64,000 bases of DNA, taken from Streptomyces althioticus. Lineage in GTDB: Bacteria; Actinomycetota; Actinomycetes; Streptomycetales; Streptomycetaceae. The notes under the pieces are model-generated. The model searched no databases and had not been told where the DNA came from. It was given only the letters and a program-made list of their open reading frames with translations. A program made the position numbers and the translations under genes. Below, in pieces: positions 16,720 to 26,608 of the stretch. Each line of letters begins with the position of its first letter. Within the stretch, counting starts at the first letter, position 1. The stretch is taken from the NCBI GenBank assembly GCA_014649355.1, contig BMSW01000012.1, positions 124,001-188,000 of the forward strand, read 5' to 3'.

Positions 16720-17277
16720 CTACGACTCGTCACTGAACGTGATCGAAAGTGGTGTCTCAGCCGTCCCGGCAGGCCCGGGAACCACCTCGTATCCCTGCTC
16801 TCGCTGCCGTACCAGCAGGTGCGCGAAGGGGCGCGAGGGGTCGGTGGCGAAGTGCGCGCGCTCCGCCCGCTCCCAACCGTCCCAGAACGCCCGCTGCTCC
16901 TCGCCGTCCCGTGCCCGCCCCCGCGCCCAGGACTCCTCGCGGGGCACGTCCATCCAGAGCAGCAGCGCCAGATGCGGCCGCAGCGCGGCGCGTCCGGCGC
17001 CGACGCCCTCGACCAGCACCACCGGCGCGGCGGGGAGCGGACGCGGCGGTCCGGGGCGGCGGGCGCGCCAGTCGTAGGGGCGGTAGTGCGCGCTCGCGCC
17101 GCGGGAGAGCGGGCCGATCACCTCCTCGTGCAGCCGTGCCGTCCAGTCGAACAGCTCGTCGTGACGGGCGATGTCGTCGAGGTGCAGCACCGGGGCGTCA
17201 CCGAGCCGGCCGGCCAGCAGCCCGGCGAACGTCGACTTCCCGGACCCGGCGTGACCGTCGACCGCGACGAGCCGCAC
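16720..17277 (-). CDS. Uridine kinase-like P-loop protein
   Basis: 185 residues from GTG 17277. The P-loop VDGHAGSGKSTFAGLLAGRL is followed by VLHLDDIARHDELFDW and VVLVEGVGAGRAALRP, with an arginine-rich lid (REESWARGRARDGEE), as in uridine kinase/phosphoribulokinase-like proteins that phosphorylate small molecules with ATP. Streptomyces members are annotated as uridine kinases, but the substrate is untested. The frame stays open upstream to 17370 and reads plausible sequence (RRLPPSCGPVRLVAVDG), yet the only initiator-like codon there is ATT at 17328. So the true N-terminus may be longer and start at a non-canonical codon. Confidence 0.78.
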   Translation of the reverse strand: MRLVAVDGHAGSGKSTFAGLLAGRLGDAPVLHLDDIARHDELFDWTARLHEEVIGPLSRGASAHYRPYDWRARRPGPPRPLPAAPVVLVEGVGAGRAALRPHLALLLWMDVPREESWARGRARDGEEQRAFWDGWERAERAHFATDPSRPFAHLLVRQREQGYEVVPGPAGTAETPLSITFSDES

Positions 17278-17572
17278 CGGGCCGCACGAGGGAGGGAGCC
17301 GGCGGATGCGGGAGGTGAGCGGGTGAATGGCTGGTTCCCGGGGCTGTGGGGGAGTTCGGACGGGAGCACTCTAGGCCCCGTCGCCCACCTGCGGCGCTTC
17401 CGCCATTGGTCCACTCCCATGTTGGTCGACACCGCACGGCCCGGATGCTGGCAGGACCCGCCCGGCTGCGTTCATAGTGGGGCGCACACCCGCTCCATCC
17501 GGCGGACGCACAGCGTCCGGCGGCCGTGCACCGGTCCCGTCCCGACTCCGAAACCCTGGGGGTCCCCCACCC

Positions 17573-18946
17573 ATGAGCAGAGCCGAACTGCCGTCCCGCA
17601 GAACCCTTCTGGCCGCGGCGGTCGTCGCCACCGTCGCCGGAAGCGCGGCGACGGCGTCCGCGGCCGTCCCGACCGCCGGCGCCACCCGGCCCGCGGCGCC
17701 CGGGCGGGCCGCCGCCCGCACCGTCGACAACCGCGCCTGGACCACGTACCCCGACTGGCGTTCCGGCACCGGCGCCGGCACCCGCGCCGTCGCCGGTCTG
17801 CGCCCCGGCCTGGAGATCGCCAAGGCGGCCGGCACCACGGACTACACCGACCCGCACACCGGCCGCACGGCCGCCTGGGAGTACGCGACCTGGACCTCGC
17901 CCGCCCACCGGCTCGCGGTCCCCTCCACCGAGGCGATCGCCTCCTGGAACGCGCACACCCCCGAGGGCACCTGGATCCAGGTCGAACTGAAGGGCACGTA
18001 CTCCGACGGCACGGACACCCCCTGGTACGTGATGGGCCGCTGGGCCGCCGGCGACGGCGACATCCGGCGTACCTCCGTGGACGACCAGGAGGACGGGAAG
18101 AGCAGTGTGTGGACGGACACGCTGGCCGTCGACGACGCGGCCTCGGGGCTGCGCATCGCCTCCGTCCGGCTGCGCCTCACCCTGTACCGCCGCCCCGGCA
18201 CCCGCCTCACCCCGACCGTGTGGCGCCTCGGCGTGATGGGCTCCGACGTCCCCGACCGGTTCACCGTCCCCGCCTCGACGCCCGGCCTCGCCAGGGAACT
18301 CCTCGTCCCGCGCTACTCGCAGGAGATCCACAAGGGCCAGTACCCGGAGTACGACAACGGCGGCGAGGCGTGGTGCAGCCCCACCTCCTCGCAGATGATC
18401 ATCGAGTACTGGGGCGGCCGGCTCACCCAGGAACAGCTCTCCTGGGTCGACCCGGCGTTCGCCGACCCGCAGGTCTGCCACGCGGCCCGTCACACCTACG
18501 ACCACCAGTACGCCGGGTGCGGCAACTGGCCGTTCAACGCGGCCTACGCGGCCACCTTCCCCGGCCTCCAGGGCGTGGTCACCCGGCTTCGGTCGCTGAC
18601 CGACCTGGAGACGCTGATCGCGGCGGGCATCCCCGCCATCACCTCGCAGTCGTTCCTGAAGGAGGAGCTGACGGGGGCGGGCTACGGCACCTCCGGGCAC
18701 CTGATGACGGTGATCGGCTTCACCGCCGACGGCGACGTGATCGCCAACGACCCCGCCTCGGACGACAACGAGGCCGTGCGCCGGATCTACAAGCGGCGCG
18801 AGTGGGAGAACATCTGGCTCCGCACCAAGCGGTACAACGCCTCCGGGAAGGTCGTCTCCGGCACCGGAGGCGTCTGCTACCTGTACTTCCCGGCCCGTCC
18901 GACCTCCCGCCAGCGCAAGGCGCTCGCGGCGGTGGGCGTGCGCTGA
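17573..18946 (+). CDS. Tat-exported C39-like peptidase family protein
   Basis: A 457-residue secreted protein. The N-terminus carries a twin-arginine signal, SRRTLLAAAVVATVAGSAATASAA, so export folded by Tat is expected. A beta-rich region of unknown role (about 60-240) precedes a peptidase C39-like (C39_2) domain of about 200 residues. The predicted catalytic Cys lies in GGEAWCSPTSSQMIIEYW, the His in SGHLMTVIGF and the Asp/Asn in ANDPAS. Additional cysteines (VCHAARHTYDHQYAGC) may form a disulphide. The substrate is unknown; a cell-wall or peptide target outside the cell is likely. ATG 17573 was chosen because it places the Tat motif at the N-terminus. Confidence 0.85.
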   Translation: MSRAELPSRRTLLAAAVVATVAGSAATASAAVPTAGATRPAAPGRAAARTVDNRAWTTYPDWRSGTGAGTRAVAGLRPGLEIAKAAGTTDYTDPHTGRTAAWEYATWTSPAHRLAVPSTEAIASWNAHTPEGTWIQVELKGTYSDGTDTPWYVMGRWAAGDGDIRRTSVDDQEDGKSSVWTDTLAVDDAASGLRIASVRLRLTLYRRPGTRLTPTVWRLGVMGSDVPDRFTVPASTPGLARELLVPRYSQEIHKGQYPEYDNGGEAWCSPTSSQMIIEYWGGRLTQEQLSWVDPAFADPQVCHAARHTYDHQYAGCGNWPFNAAYAATFPGLQGVVTRLRSLTDLETLIAAGIPAITSQSFLKEELTGAGYGTSGHLMTVIGFTADGDVIANDPASDDNEAVRRIYKRREWENIWLRTKRYNASGKVVSGTGGVCYLYFPARPTSRQRKALAAVGVR

Positions 18947-18955
18947 GCCGACGCG

Positions 18956-18991
18956 CGCGGCGGGCCCCGGCCGCCACCGGGGCCCGCCGCG
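18956..18991. terminator. 15-bp perfect hairpin after the C39-like gene
   Basis: CGCGGCGGGCCCCGG (18956-18970) pairs perfectly with CCGGGGCCCGCCGCG (18977-18991) around a 6-nt loop, starting 10 bp after the stop codon. It is a typical Streptomyces terminator without a T run. Confidence 0.8.
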
Positions 18992-19088
18992 TGTGAGCAA
19001 CCTCTCGGCGGCGGCCGCCGTTTCCGGTGGCAAGGTGGACGACATCGTTCGGGGGGATCCACGCACCACCGGAGACCAGGTAGAAGTC

Positions 19089-19229
19089 ATGAGCGTCAAC
19101 GCAGCCACCGTCACCCGTGCCCGTACCGGCGGACCCCGTGAGGACGGTCCGAAGATCCTCGAGCACGTCCTGGGCTGGACCCTCGTCGTGGTCCTCGCGA
19201 TGCTGGTGACGCAGCTGGGACTCCTGTAG
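19089..19229 (+). CDS. Small membrane protein (SCO1431 family)
   Basis: 46 residues: a basic, hydrophilic N-terminal half (ATVTRARTGGPREDGPKILEH) and a single C-terminal transmembrane helix (VLGWTLVVVLAMLVTQLGLL). It matches the short Streptomyces membrane proteins named after SCO1431, which have no known function. ATG 19089 follows GGAGACCAGG. The position between the C39-like gene and the TetR gene is conserved in Streptomyces from memory. A longer in-frame start at 18993 is unlikely because it overlaps the terminator hairpin. Confidence 0.75.
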   Translation: MSVNAATVTRARTGGPREDGPKILEHVLGWTLVVVLAMLVTQLGLL

Positions 19230-19320
19230 TCCCGGGGACGAGCGGCCCTGCCGCGGCGCGGGCCGACCTGCCATACTCCTGCGGGACCGTCCCGCCCCCC
19301 GCAGGAGACCTGGGCCGCCA

Positions 19321-19977
19321 TTGAACATCAGCCAGCAGTCCGCCGTGCCTCCCTCGACCCGCGGCACCCGGAGAGCGTCGGCCCGTCGCGCCGAACTCAT
19401 CGCCATCGGACGCCGCCTGTTCGCCGACCGGTCCTACGACGCGCTGTCGATGGACGACATCGCACGCCAGGCGCGGGTCGCCAAGGGACTGATCTACTAC
19501 TACTTCCAGTCCAAGCGCGGCTACTACCTGGCCATCATCGAGGACTCGGTGACCGGTCTGGTCACGATGGCCGCGAGCGGCGACGAACTGCCGCCCGTGG
19601 AGCGGGTGCAGCGCACCATCGACAGCTATCTGCGGTACGCGGAGCACAACCAGGCCGCCTACCGCGCGATCGTGAGCGGCGGTGTCGGCTTCGACGCCGA
19701 GGTGCACGCCATCCGTGACGGGGTGCGCGAGGCGATCGTCGCGACCATCGCCGAGGGCGCCTACGGCCGCTCCGACATCGCCCCGGTGGCCCGGATGGGA
19801 TTGCTGGCCTGGGTGTGCAGCGTGGAGGGCGCGGTACTGGCCTGGATCGACCGCCCGGACCTGTCCCGCGAGACCATGTGCGAGCTGCTGGTGAAGACGC
19901 TCGGCGGGGCGATGCGCGCCGTCGAGGAACTGGACCCCGCCTACCCGGCCCCGGAGCCCGCGCGCCGCGGCGGCTGA
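19321..19977 (+). CDS. TetR-family transcriptional regulator
   Basis: About 218 residues from TTG 19321. The N-terminal helix-turn-helix (residues ~20-70) reads RAELIAIGRRLFADRSYDALSMDDIARQARVAKGLIYYYFQSKRGYYLA, a classic TetR DNA-binding domain. The C-terminal ligand-binding domain has no recognisable specificity. The ribosome site AGGAG (19303-19307) is rather far from TTG 19321, so a start a few codons downstream (GTG, residue 9) is possible. The target is unknown; the adjacent genes are convergent or unrelated, so self-regulation or distant targets are likely. Confidence 0.85.
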   Translation: MNISQQSAVPPSTRGTRRASARRAELIAIGRRLFADRSYDALSMDDIARQARVAKGLIYYYFQSKRGYYLAIIEDSVTGLVTMAASGDELPPVERVQRTIDSYLRYAEHNQAAYRAIVSGGVGFDAEVHAIRDGVREAIVATIAEGAYGRSDIAPVARMGLLAWVCSVEGAVLAWIDRPDLSRETMCELLVKTLGGAMRAVEELDPAYPAPEPARRGG

Positions 19978-19979
19978 CG

Positions 19980-20073
19980 CGACGGACGACGCGGGGGCGG
20001 GCCGCCGGGGGACACGCGTGGGGCGGGAGTCCCCCCGTGGAACCCCCGCCCCGCCCGCCTCCGGCGTCCGTCG
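19980..20073. terminator. Bidirectional terminator between tetR-type gene and chitinase gene
   Basis: CGACGGACG (19980-19988) pairs with CGTCCGTCG (20065-20073), and inside it GGGGGCGGGC-type and GCCCGCC/CCCCGCC-type tracts pair further, giving a long stem that ends one base from the chitinase stop codon. It serves the two convergent genes. Confidence 0.65.
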
Positions 20074-20074
20074 G

Positions 20075-21313
<1,239 letters not shown>

Positions 21314-21386
21314 CCGGTGTCTCCTCGTGGGGGAGGGGAGAGCCGCGTTGTTTGGCATGAACGCGGTGACTCGGGGTTGGAGCGAA

Positions 21387-21427
21387 ACCCTAGAAGGACT
21401 AGACCAGTTGGTCAATGGTGCGGACCA
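21387..21427 (-). promoter_or_regulatory. Chitinase promoter with DasR-like site and direct repeats
   Basis: On the reverse strand: -35 TTGACC (21415-21410), a 17-bp spacer, and -10 TAGGGT (21392-21387). ACTGGTCTAGTCCT (21408-21395) lies between them, and a second TGGTCC copy (21427-21422) upstream. This is the tandem-repeat layout described for Streptomyces chi promoters, with the repeat overlapping the DasR consensus. Confidence 0.85.
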
Positions 21428-21646
21428 ATGTGATCGCGGGCGGGGCGTCGTAAGGTGTCGCGAAGTAAGCGGTCGTTAACTGGTGACGCGGTGCCTCCGA
21501 TCGGGCATACTCACAGCGCACAGCCGCTGGTCAGCAGCTTCCGAGACCCGGGAGTGCGAGCATCGGCCCGGCACCGAAACGACCCGGCGAAGCCGCCTCC
21601 ACCCAAGGCGCACGCCGTGTGCCCCAACAGGGAGGAGAGCGACGTC

Positions 21647-22819
21647 ATGCCCGACCGCGCCCCGCAGCCGGTGGACCGGCTACTGCCCACGGACGAGGCC
21701 CGGGACCTGCTCACGCTCGTCCGCGACATCGCGCAGCGCGAGGTCGCCCCCAGGGCCGCCGAGGAGGAGGAAGCAGGCCGCTTCCCGCGCGAGCTGTTCA
21801 CCCTGTTGTCCGAGTCCGGCCTGCTCGGCCTGCCCTACGACTCCGAGTACGGCGGCGGCGACCAGCCCTACGGGGTGTACCTCCAGGTCCTGGAGGAGCT
21901 GGCCCGCGCCCGCCTCACCGTCGCCCTAGGCGTCAGCGTGCACACCCTCGCGACGTACCCGCTCGCCGCCTTCGGCACCAAGGAGCAGCACGCCGAGCAT
22001 CTGCCCGCCATGCTCGGCGGCGGACTGCTCGGCGGCTACTGCCTCTCCGAGCCCTCCTCCGGCTCCGACGCCGCCTCCCTGCGCACCCGCGCGGTCCGTG
22101 ACGGCGACGACTGGGTCATCGACGGCACCAAGGCGTGGATCACCCACGGCGGCGTCGCCGACTTCTACACGGTCATGGCGCGCACCGGCGGCGAGGGGGC
22201 GCGCGGCATCAGCGCGTTCCTGGTGCCCGGGGACGCCGCCGGGATCAGTGCCGCCGCCCCCGAGAAGAAGATGGGCATGAAGGGCTCGCCCACCGCCCAG
22301 GTCCACTTCGACGGCGTCCGGGTGCCCGACGCGCGTCGCATCGGCGAGGAGGGGCAGGGGTTCGCCATCGCCCTGTCCGCGCTCGACGGCGGCCGGCTCG
22401 GCATCGCCGCGTGCGCCATCGGCGTGGCCCAGGCCGCGCTCGACGAGGCCGTCGGCTACGCCACCGAGCGGCGCCAGTTCGGCAGGCCGATCGCCGACTT
22501 CCAGGGGCTGCGCTTCATGCTCGCCGACATGGCCACCCAGATCGAGGCGGGACGCGCGCTGTACCTGGCGGCCGCCCGGCTGCGCGACGCGGGCAGGCCG
22601 TTCGGCCGGCAGGCCGCCATGGCGAAGCTGCACTGCACCGACACCGCGATGCGGGTCACCACCGACGCCGTGCAGGTCCTCGGCGGCTACGGCTACACCG
22701 CCGACTTCCCCGCCGAGCGCTACATGCGCGAGGCGAAGGTGCTGCAGATCGTCGAGGGCACCAACCAGATCCAGCGCATGGTCATCGCCCGCCACCTCGC
22801 GGGGCCGGAGACGCGCTGA
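21647..22819 (+). CDS. Acyl-CoA dehydrogenase
   Basis: A 390-residue flavoprotein that introduces the alpha-beta double bond in acyl-CoA during fatty- or branched-chain acid degradation. Family marks are GGYCLSEPSSGSDAASLRTRAVRDGDDWVIDGTKAWITHGG (FAD and substrate binding), GGRLGIAACAIGVAQAALDEAV, ERRQFGRPIADFQGLRFMLADMA and the C-terminal VQVLGGYGYTADFPAERYMREAKVLQIVEGTNQIQRMVIARHL, where the Glu of IVEGTNQ is the usual catalytic base. GGAGGAG (21631-21637) supports ATG 21647. Specificity (short- or medium-chain) cannot be fixed from sequence. It is divergent from the chitinase. Confidence 0.93.
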   Translation: MPDRAPQPVDRLLPTDEARDLLTLVRDIAQREVAPRAAEEEEAGRFPRELFTLLSESGLLGLPYDSEYGGGDQPYGVYLQVLEELARARLTVALGVSVHTLATYPLAAFGTKEQHAEHLPAMLGGGLLGGYCLSEPSSGSDAASLRTRAVRDGDDWVIDGTKAWITHGGVADFYTVMARTGGEGARGISAFLVPGDAAGISAAAPEKKMGMKGSPTAQVHFDGVRVPDARRIGEEGQGFAIALSALDGGRLGIAACAIGVAQAALDEAVGYATERRQFGRPIADFQGLRFMLADMATQIEAGRALYLAAARLRDAGRPFGRQAAMAKLHCTDTAMRVTTDAVQVLGGYGYTADFPAERYMREAKVLQIVEGTNQIQRMVIARHLAGPETR

Positions 22820-23036
22820 ACCGGCCGAAACCCCGCCACGGCGCGGCGAGCCGGGCCCACTCAGGGTCGTGCCGCCCCGGCACCGTGCGGCCCCGGTCCG
22901 TCCACGTCCGCATCATCTCGCGGTAGATCGGCGGGTCCGGGAGCTGCGGCGGCGGGACGGTCACGGCCGCCTCGACGGGCGGCGGCACGAACACGTGGCG
23001 CTGACGCCCGGTCGTCGAGTACGTGGGGGTCGTCAT
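22782..23036 (-). CDS. Small conserved hypothetical protein, proline-rich
   Basis: 84 residues: MTTPTYSTTGRQRHVFVPPP, then PPPQLPDPPIYREMMRTWTDRGRTVPGRHDPEWARLA and a basic tail. There is no known domain, membrane segment or signal. The sequence has natural composition (Tyr, Trp, acidic residues) unlike the surrounding Arg/Pro-rich alternative frames, and it appears to be a conserved Streptomyces protein. The C-terminal 38 bp overlap the end of the acyl-CoA dehydrogenase gene on the other strand. Function unknown. Confidence 0.6.
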   Translation of the reverse strand: MTTPTYSTTGRQRHVFVPPPVEAAVTVPPPQLPDPPIYREMMRTWTDRGRTVPGRHDPEWARLAAPWRGFGRFSASPAPRGGGR

Positions 23037-23200
23037 GCCCGGCCAACGCGCGAGCGGGCGGCCGGGTCACCGCCGTGCCGAATAGAGCGTGCGTTCAGCG
23101 GTGCCCCGTGCGGCGGACACCGGCGGGGCGAGGCGGTGAAGGGGCGGGGCGGCGAACGGCGAGGGCGGCGGTGCTCCGCCACCCTCGGGCCGGTCCGCGC

Positions 23201-23635
23201 TCAGGCGGCGTCGCGCCGCATCACCGGGAAGCGGATCGGGCGCGATCCCGGCCCGCCGACGTGCGAGAAGGGCTGGGTCCGCCAGTCGAGGCCCTGAGGG
23301 AGCGTCAGCAGCAGCGCCGTGTCCTGCTCCTGGGGCGTGACGGTCTCGTCCGCGGGCCGGGCCTCGGACGCCCGGCGGCCCGTGCCGGGGCAGACCGTGA
23401 GCCCGAACGGGTTCCACGGCGAGGCGCACAGGGCGTGCTCCGGCAGGATCTCCTCGTCCGCCAGGAGGGCGATGGGCTGCGAGCAGTCCGGGCACACGAC
23501 CCGGAACATCTCGAAGGTGTCGTACGCGTCGACGTCGTCGTCCGGGGTTCCGGGTTCGACGTACTCCGGCTCGGGCGCGACGACGGGCTGCTGCCGCTTG
23601 GACGTGGTACGACCAGGGCGCTTAAGACTCTGCAT
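23201..23635 (-). CDS. Conserved hypothetical protein with CxxC zinc-ribbon-like motif
   Basis: 144 residues, soluble. It has a basic start (MQSLKRPGRTTSKRQQP), an acidic stretch (EPEYVEPGTPDDDVDAYDTFEMF), then VVCPDCSQPIALLADEEILPEHALC, where CPDC and a later cysteine pair (ALC...TVC) could bind zinc. The C-terminus contains GLDWRTQPFSHVGGPGSRPIRFPVMRRD. No family function is known to me; similar proteins are widespread in Streptomyces. It is divergent from the Lrp/AsnC gene. Confidence 0.75.
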   Translation of the reverse strand: MQSLKRPGRTTSKRQQPVVAPEPEYVEPGTPDDDVDAYDTFEMFRVVCPDCSQPIALLADEEILPEHALCASPWNPFGLTVCPGTGRRASEARPADETVTPQEQDTALLLTLPQGLDWRTQPFSHVGGPGSRPIRFPVMRRDAA

Positions 23636-23836
23636 TGGGTTCTCCCCCTCGGGCTGGGCCGTTCAGGCACTGCGGCCTCGACCACAGCAAGCACTTCCCG
23701 CCACCCCAGGTGGGTAATCACGAGAACATCACGGAGACGGCGCAAGGCGTGTGGTCTTCGTCACATGCCGCTCGCAGGTGCCGTCCGCGGCCGTCGCGCA
23801 CGGCCGTTCCGGTATCCGAGGCGATCAAGCGCCCTG

Positions 23837-23849
23837 TAGGTTCAGCGCC
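23837..23849 (+). promoter_or_regulatory. Leaderless-type promoter of the Lrp/AsnC gene
   Basis: A TAGGTT -10 hexamer (23837-23842) lies exactly 7 bases before the ATG at 23850, and no Shine-Dalgarno sequence is present. This is the pattern of leaderless transcripts that begin at the start codon. Confidence 0.55.
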
Positions 23850-24290
23850 ATGGAGGAGCTGGACCGACAGATCGTGCAGCTGCTCGTCAAGGACGGGCGG
23901 ATGAGCTACACGGACCTGGGCAAGGCCACGGGCCTGTCCACGTCGGCCGTGCACCAGCGGGTGCGACGGCTGGAGCAGCGCGGCGTCATCCGTGGCTACG
24001 CGGCGGTGGTCGACCCGGAGGCGGTCGGCCTGCCCATGACCGCGTTCATCTCGGTCAAACCGTTCGACCCCAGCGCCCCCGACGACATCGCGGACCGCCT
24101 GGCGGGCGTCCCCGAGATCGAGGCGTGCCACAGCGTCGCGGGCGACGAGAACTACATCCTCAAGGTCCGCGTGGCGACCCCGCACGAACTGGAGGAACTC
24201 CTCGCGCGACTGCGCTCCTTGGCGGGGGTCTCCACCCGCACGACGGTGGTCCTGTCGACACCGTACGAGGCGCGGCCGCCGCGGATCTGA
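23850..24290 (+). CDS. Lrp/AsnC-family transcriptional regulator
   Basis: A 146-residue protein. The N-terminal helix-turn-helix (residues 1-55: MEELDRQIVQLLVKDGRMSYTDLGKATGLSTSAVHQRVRRLEQRGVIRGY) is followed by the RAM/ACT-like ligand domain (~60-140: MTAFISVKPFDPSAPDDIADRL, VPEIEACHSVAGDENYILKVRVAT, AGVSTRTTVVLSTPYEARP). These proteins form octamers that sense amino acids. The target is unknown; the divergent CxxC protein gene or the downstream amidohydrolase are candidates only by position. Confidence 0.9.
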   Translation: MEELDRQIVQLLVKDGRMSYTDLGKATGLSTSAVHQRVRRLEQRGVIRGYAAVVDPEAVGLPMTAFISVKPFDPSAPDDIADRLAGVPEIEACHSVAGDENYILKVRVATPHELEELLARLRSLAGVSTRTTVVLSTPYEARPPRI

Positions 24291-24994
24291 GCCCTGCGGG
24301 CTCGGTCGCCTTCGTTGCGCGCGGCGAGCCTGGTGCCGACGGGAGCGGGCCGGGCGAGGCCGGTCTCCATCCGTCCGGCGACCGGGCTCGCCGCGCGCAA
24401 CGACGACGCGACGGGGCTTGCCGGGGGACGCCGGAAGAGTTCCCACTCCCGTGGGGGCCTGGCTCCGGTGACGGTGGTGCCTGCCGGACCCGCGCTCGGC
24501 GGGCGGGCCGAGCCGGACGGGCCGGGTGGCCCGGCGGCGGGCCGGTGGCCGTGCCGGGCCGGGGCGTCGCGCGGTGCGGCCGGGCTCGGGCCGTGTCGGT
24601 TGGCTCGGCGCAGCATCGCCTCCGGGCCGCAGGTGTTCCGCGTCCGAGGCGCCCGAGGCGCAGCCGACGCAAACCGTCCGTCCCGGCTCCGTCAGGACAG
24701 GCGCCCCGCCCCCTGCCGCCGACGTCCCGCTCGGGCACCGTCCATGGGCGGTGCCGACGGCCGCTTCGGGAGGCGGCTCCGCGCCGCCCGCGGTCCGACC
24801 CACGGCCGCCGGTCGCCAGGCACGACGACCGCCGCAGTCTGCGCCGGTGGTGGGCGCCTCGCGGGTACGTCCGAGGCGCGTTCGCACCCCGGCGTGCGCC
24901 GGGAGACGCGGGGTGGGGGCGCCGCCCCCCGGCCTCCGCGCCCCGAGCGGGACCTGCGTGCCGGACCGTGTGCGCGGCGCGCGAGACTAAGGGC
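24291..24994. other. 704-bp region without a supported gene, containing a long inverted repeat
   Basis: Long open frames exist on both strands but all are Arg/Pro/Gly-rich and look like by-products of high GC. I see no conserved motif, start with ribosome site, or coherent codon bias. The main structure is the inverted repeat at 24312-24403. The promoter of the following amidohydrolase gene must lie near the right end. Confidence 0.55.
24312..24403. repeat. Long inverted repeat (23-bp stem, one G-U) downstream of the Lrp/AsnC gene
   Basis: The 18-bp arm CGTTGCGCGCGGCGAGCC (24313-24330) is perfectly complementary to 24385-24402. The pairing extends one base outward and, through a G-U wobble, three bases inward. 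The 46-nt loop is itself GC-rich and partly self-complementary. It starts 21 bp after the stop codon, so a terminator is the simplest reading; it is far longer than usual. Confidence 0.7.
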
Positions 24995-26608
24995 ATGAGT
25001 GAACGTACCGCCCCGCCGCCCACCGTCCTGCTCCGCCGTGGAGAGGTGCACAGCCCCGCCGACCCCTTCGCCACCGCGATGGTCGTCGAGCGCGGCCAGG
25101 TCGCCTGGGTGGGGTCCGAGGGCGCGGCCGACGCCTTCGCGGACGGTGTCGACGAGGTGGTCGACCTCGACGGGGCGCTGGTCACCCCGGCGTTCACCGA
25201 CGCGCACGTCCACACCACCGCCACCGGCCTCGCCCTCACCGGCCTGGACCTGTCCACCGCCGCCTCCCTCGAGGACGCCCTCGCCCGGGTGCGGGAGTTC
25301 GCCGCCGCCCGCCCCGACGACCGGGTGCTCCTCGGACACGGCTGGGACGCCGCCCGCTGGCCCGGCGGCCGGCCCCCGACGCGCGCGGAGCTCGACGAGG
25401 CCACCGCGGGCCGCCCGCTCTACCTGAGCCGCATCGACGTGCACTCCGCCGTCGTCTCCACCGCGCTGCTCGACCTCGTCGCCGGCGGCGCGACCCGCGT
25501 GACCCGCGAGGACCGCCCCCTTACCGGCGACGACCACCACGCGGTGCGCGCCGCGGCGCTGGGCGCGGTCACCCCCGCCCAGCGCACCGCCGCCCAGCGC
25601 GCCGCCCTCGCCCACGCGGCGTCCCTCGGCATCGGCACCGTGCACGAGTGCGGCGGCCCCGAGATCTCCTCCGAGGACGACTTCACCGGCCTGCTGCGCC
25701 TCGCCCGCGAGGAGCCCGGCCCCCGTGTCGTCGGCTACTGGGCCGAGCAGGACGTCGCCAAGGCCCGCGAGCTGGGCGCGCTCGGTGCGGCGGGCGACCT
25801 CTTCGCCGACGGCGCCCTCGGCTCGCACACCGCCTGCCTGCACGATCCGTACGCCGACGCCGCCCACACCGGCACCGCGCACCTCGACGCGGAGGCGGTG
25901 GCCGCCCATGTCGTCGCCTGCACCGAGGCGGGCCTCCAGGCGGGCTTCCACGCCATCGGCGACGCCGCCGTGAGCACCGTGGTCGACGGCGTCCGCGCGG
26001 CGGCGGAGAAGCTCGGCCTCGCTCGCGTGCGCGCCGCCCGGCACCGCGTCGAGCACGCGGAGATGGTCACCCCGGAGACGATCGCCGCCTTCGCCGAGCT
26101 CGGCCTCACCGCCTCCGTCCAGCCCGCCTTCGACGCGCTGTGGGGCGGCGAGGACGGCATGTACGCCCAGCGCCTCGGCGCGGAGCGCGCCCGCACGCTG
26201 AACCCGTTCGCCGCGCTGCTGAAGGCCGGCGTCCCGCTCGCCTTCGGCTCCGACAGCCCGGTCACCCCGCTCGACCCCTGGGGCACCGTCCGGGCGGCGG
26301 CCTTCCACCGCACCCCCGAGCACCGCGTCTCCGTCCGCGCCGCCTTCACCGCCCACACCCGCGGCGGCTGGCGGGCGACCGGACGGGACGACGCGGGCGT
26401 CCTGGTGCCCGGCGCCCCCGCCGACTACGCCGTCTGGCGCACCGGCGAGCTCGTCGTCCAGGCGCCCGACGACCGGGTGGCCCGCTGGTCCACCGACCCG
26501 AGGTCCGGCACCCCCGGCCTGCCCGACCTCACCCCCGGCCGTGACCTGCCCGTCTGCCTCCGCACGGTGGTCGGCGGCCGCACGGTCTTCGTACGGCCGG
26601 GCGAGTGA
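24995..26608 (+). CDS. Amidohydrolase family protein, YtcJ-like
   Basis: A 537-residue metal-dependent hydrolase of the amidohydrolase superfamily, amidohydrolase_3/YtcJ branch. The N-terminal beta-sandwich is followed by VTPAFTDAHVHTTATGLAL (HxH metal ligands), LFADGALGSHTACL (the conserved DGALGS of the branch), GFHAIGDAAVS (His ligand), RHRVEHAEMV and LAFGSDSPVTPLDPW (Asp ligand). Substrates in this branch are N-formyl or amide compounds but unknown here. No signal peptide is seen, so it should be cytosolic. ATG 24995 (MSERTAPPPTVLLRRGEV) is the natural start. Confidence 0.88.
   Translation: MSERTAPPPTVLLRRGEVHSPADPFATAMVVERGQVAWVGSEGAADAFADGVDEVVDLDGALVTPAFTDAHVHTTATGLALTGLDLSTAASLEDALARVREFAAARPDDRVLLGHGWDAARWPGGRPPTRAELDEATAGRPLYLSRIDVHSAVVSTALLDLVAGGATRVTREDRPLTGDDHHAVRAAALGAVTPAQRTAAQRAALAHAASLGIGTVHECGGPEISSEDDFTGLLRLAREEPGPRVVGYWAEQDVAKARELGALGAAGDLFADGALGSHTACLHDPYADAAHTGTAHLDAEAVAAHVVACTEAGLQAGFHAIGDAAVSTVVDGVRAAAEKLGLARVRAARHRVEHAEMVTPETIAAFAELGLTASVQPAFDALWGGEDGMYAQRLGAERARTLNPFAALLKAGVPLAFGSDSPVTPLDPWGTVRAAAFHRTPEHRVSVRAAFTAHTRGGWRATGRDDAGVLVPGAPADYAVWRTGELVVQAPDDRVARWSTDPRSGTPGLPDLTPGRDLPVCLRTVVGGRTVFVRPGE

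Noticed and set aside
16600..16720. A tRNA or small protein gene next to the terminator at 16.55 kb
   Set aside because: No T-loop GTTCGA, no cloverleaf and no CCA; the 78-codon reverse frame overlaps the terminator and has no homologous features.
24125..24998. Long open frames in both directions across the gap before the amidohydrolase gene
   Set aside because: All are Arg/Pro/Gly-rich, have no recognisable domain and no plausible start; the amidohydrolase clearly starts at 24995.
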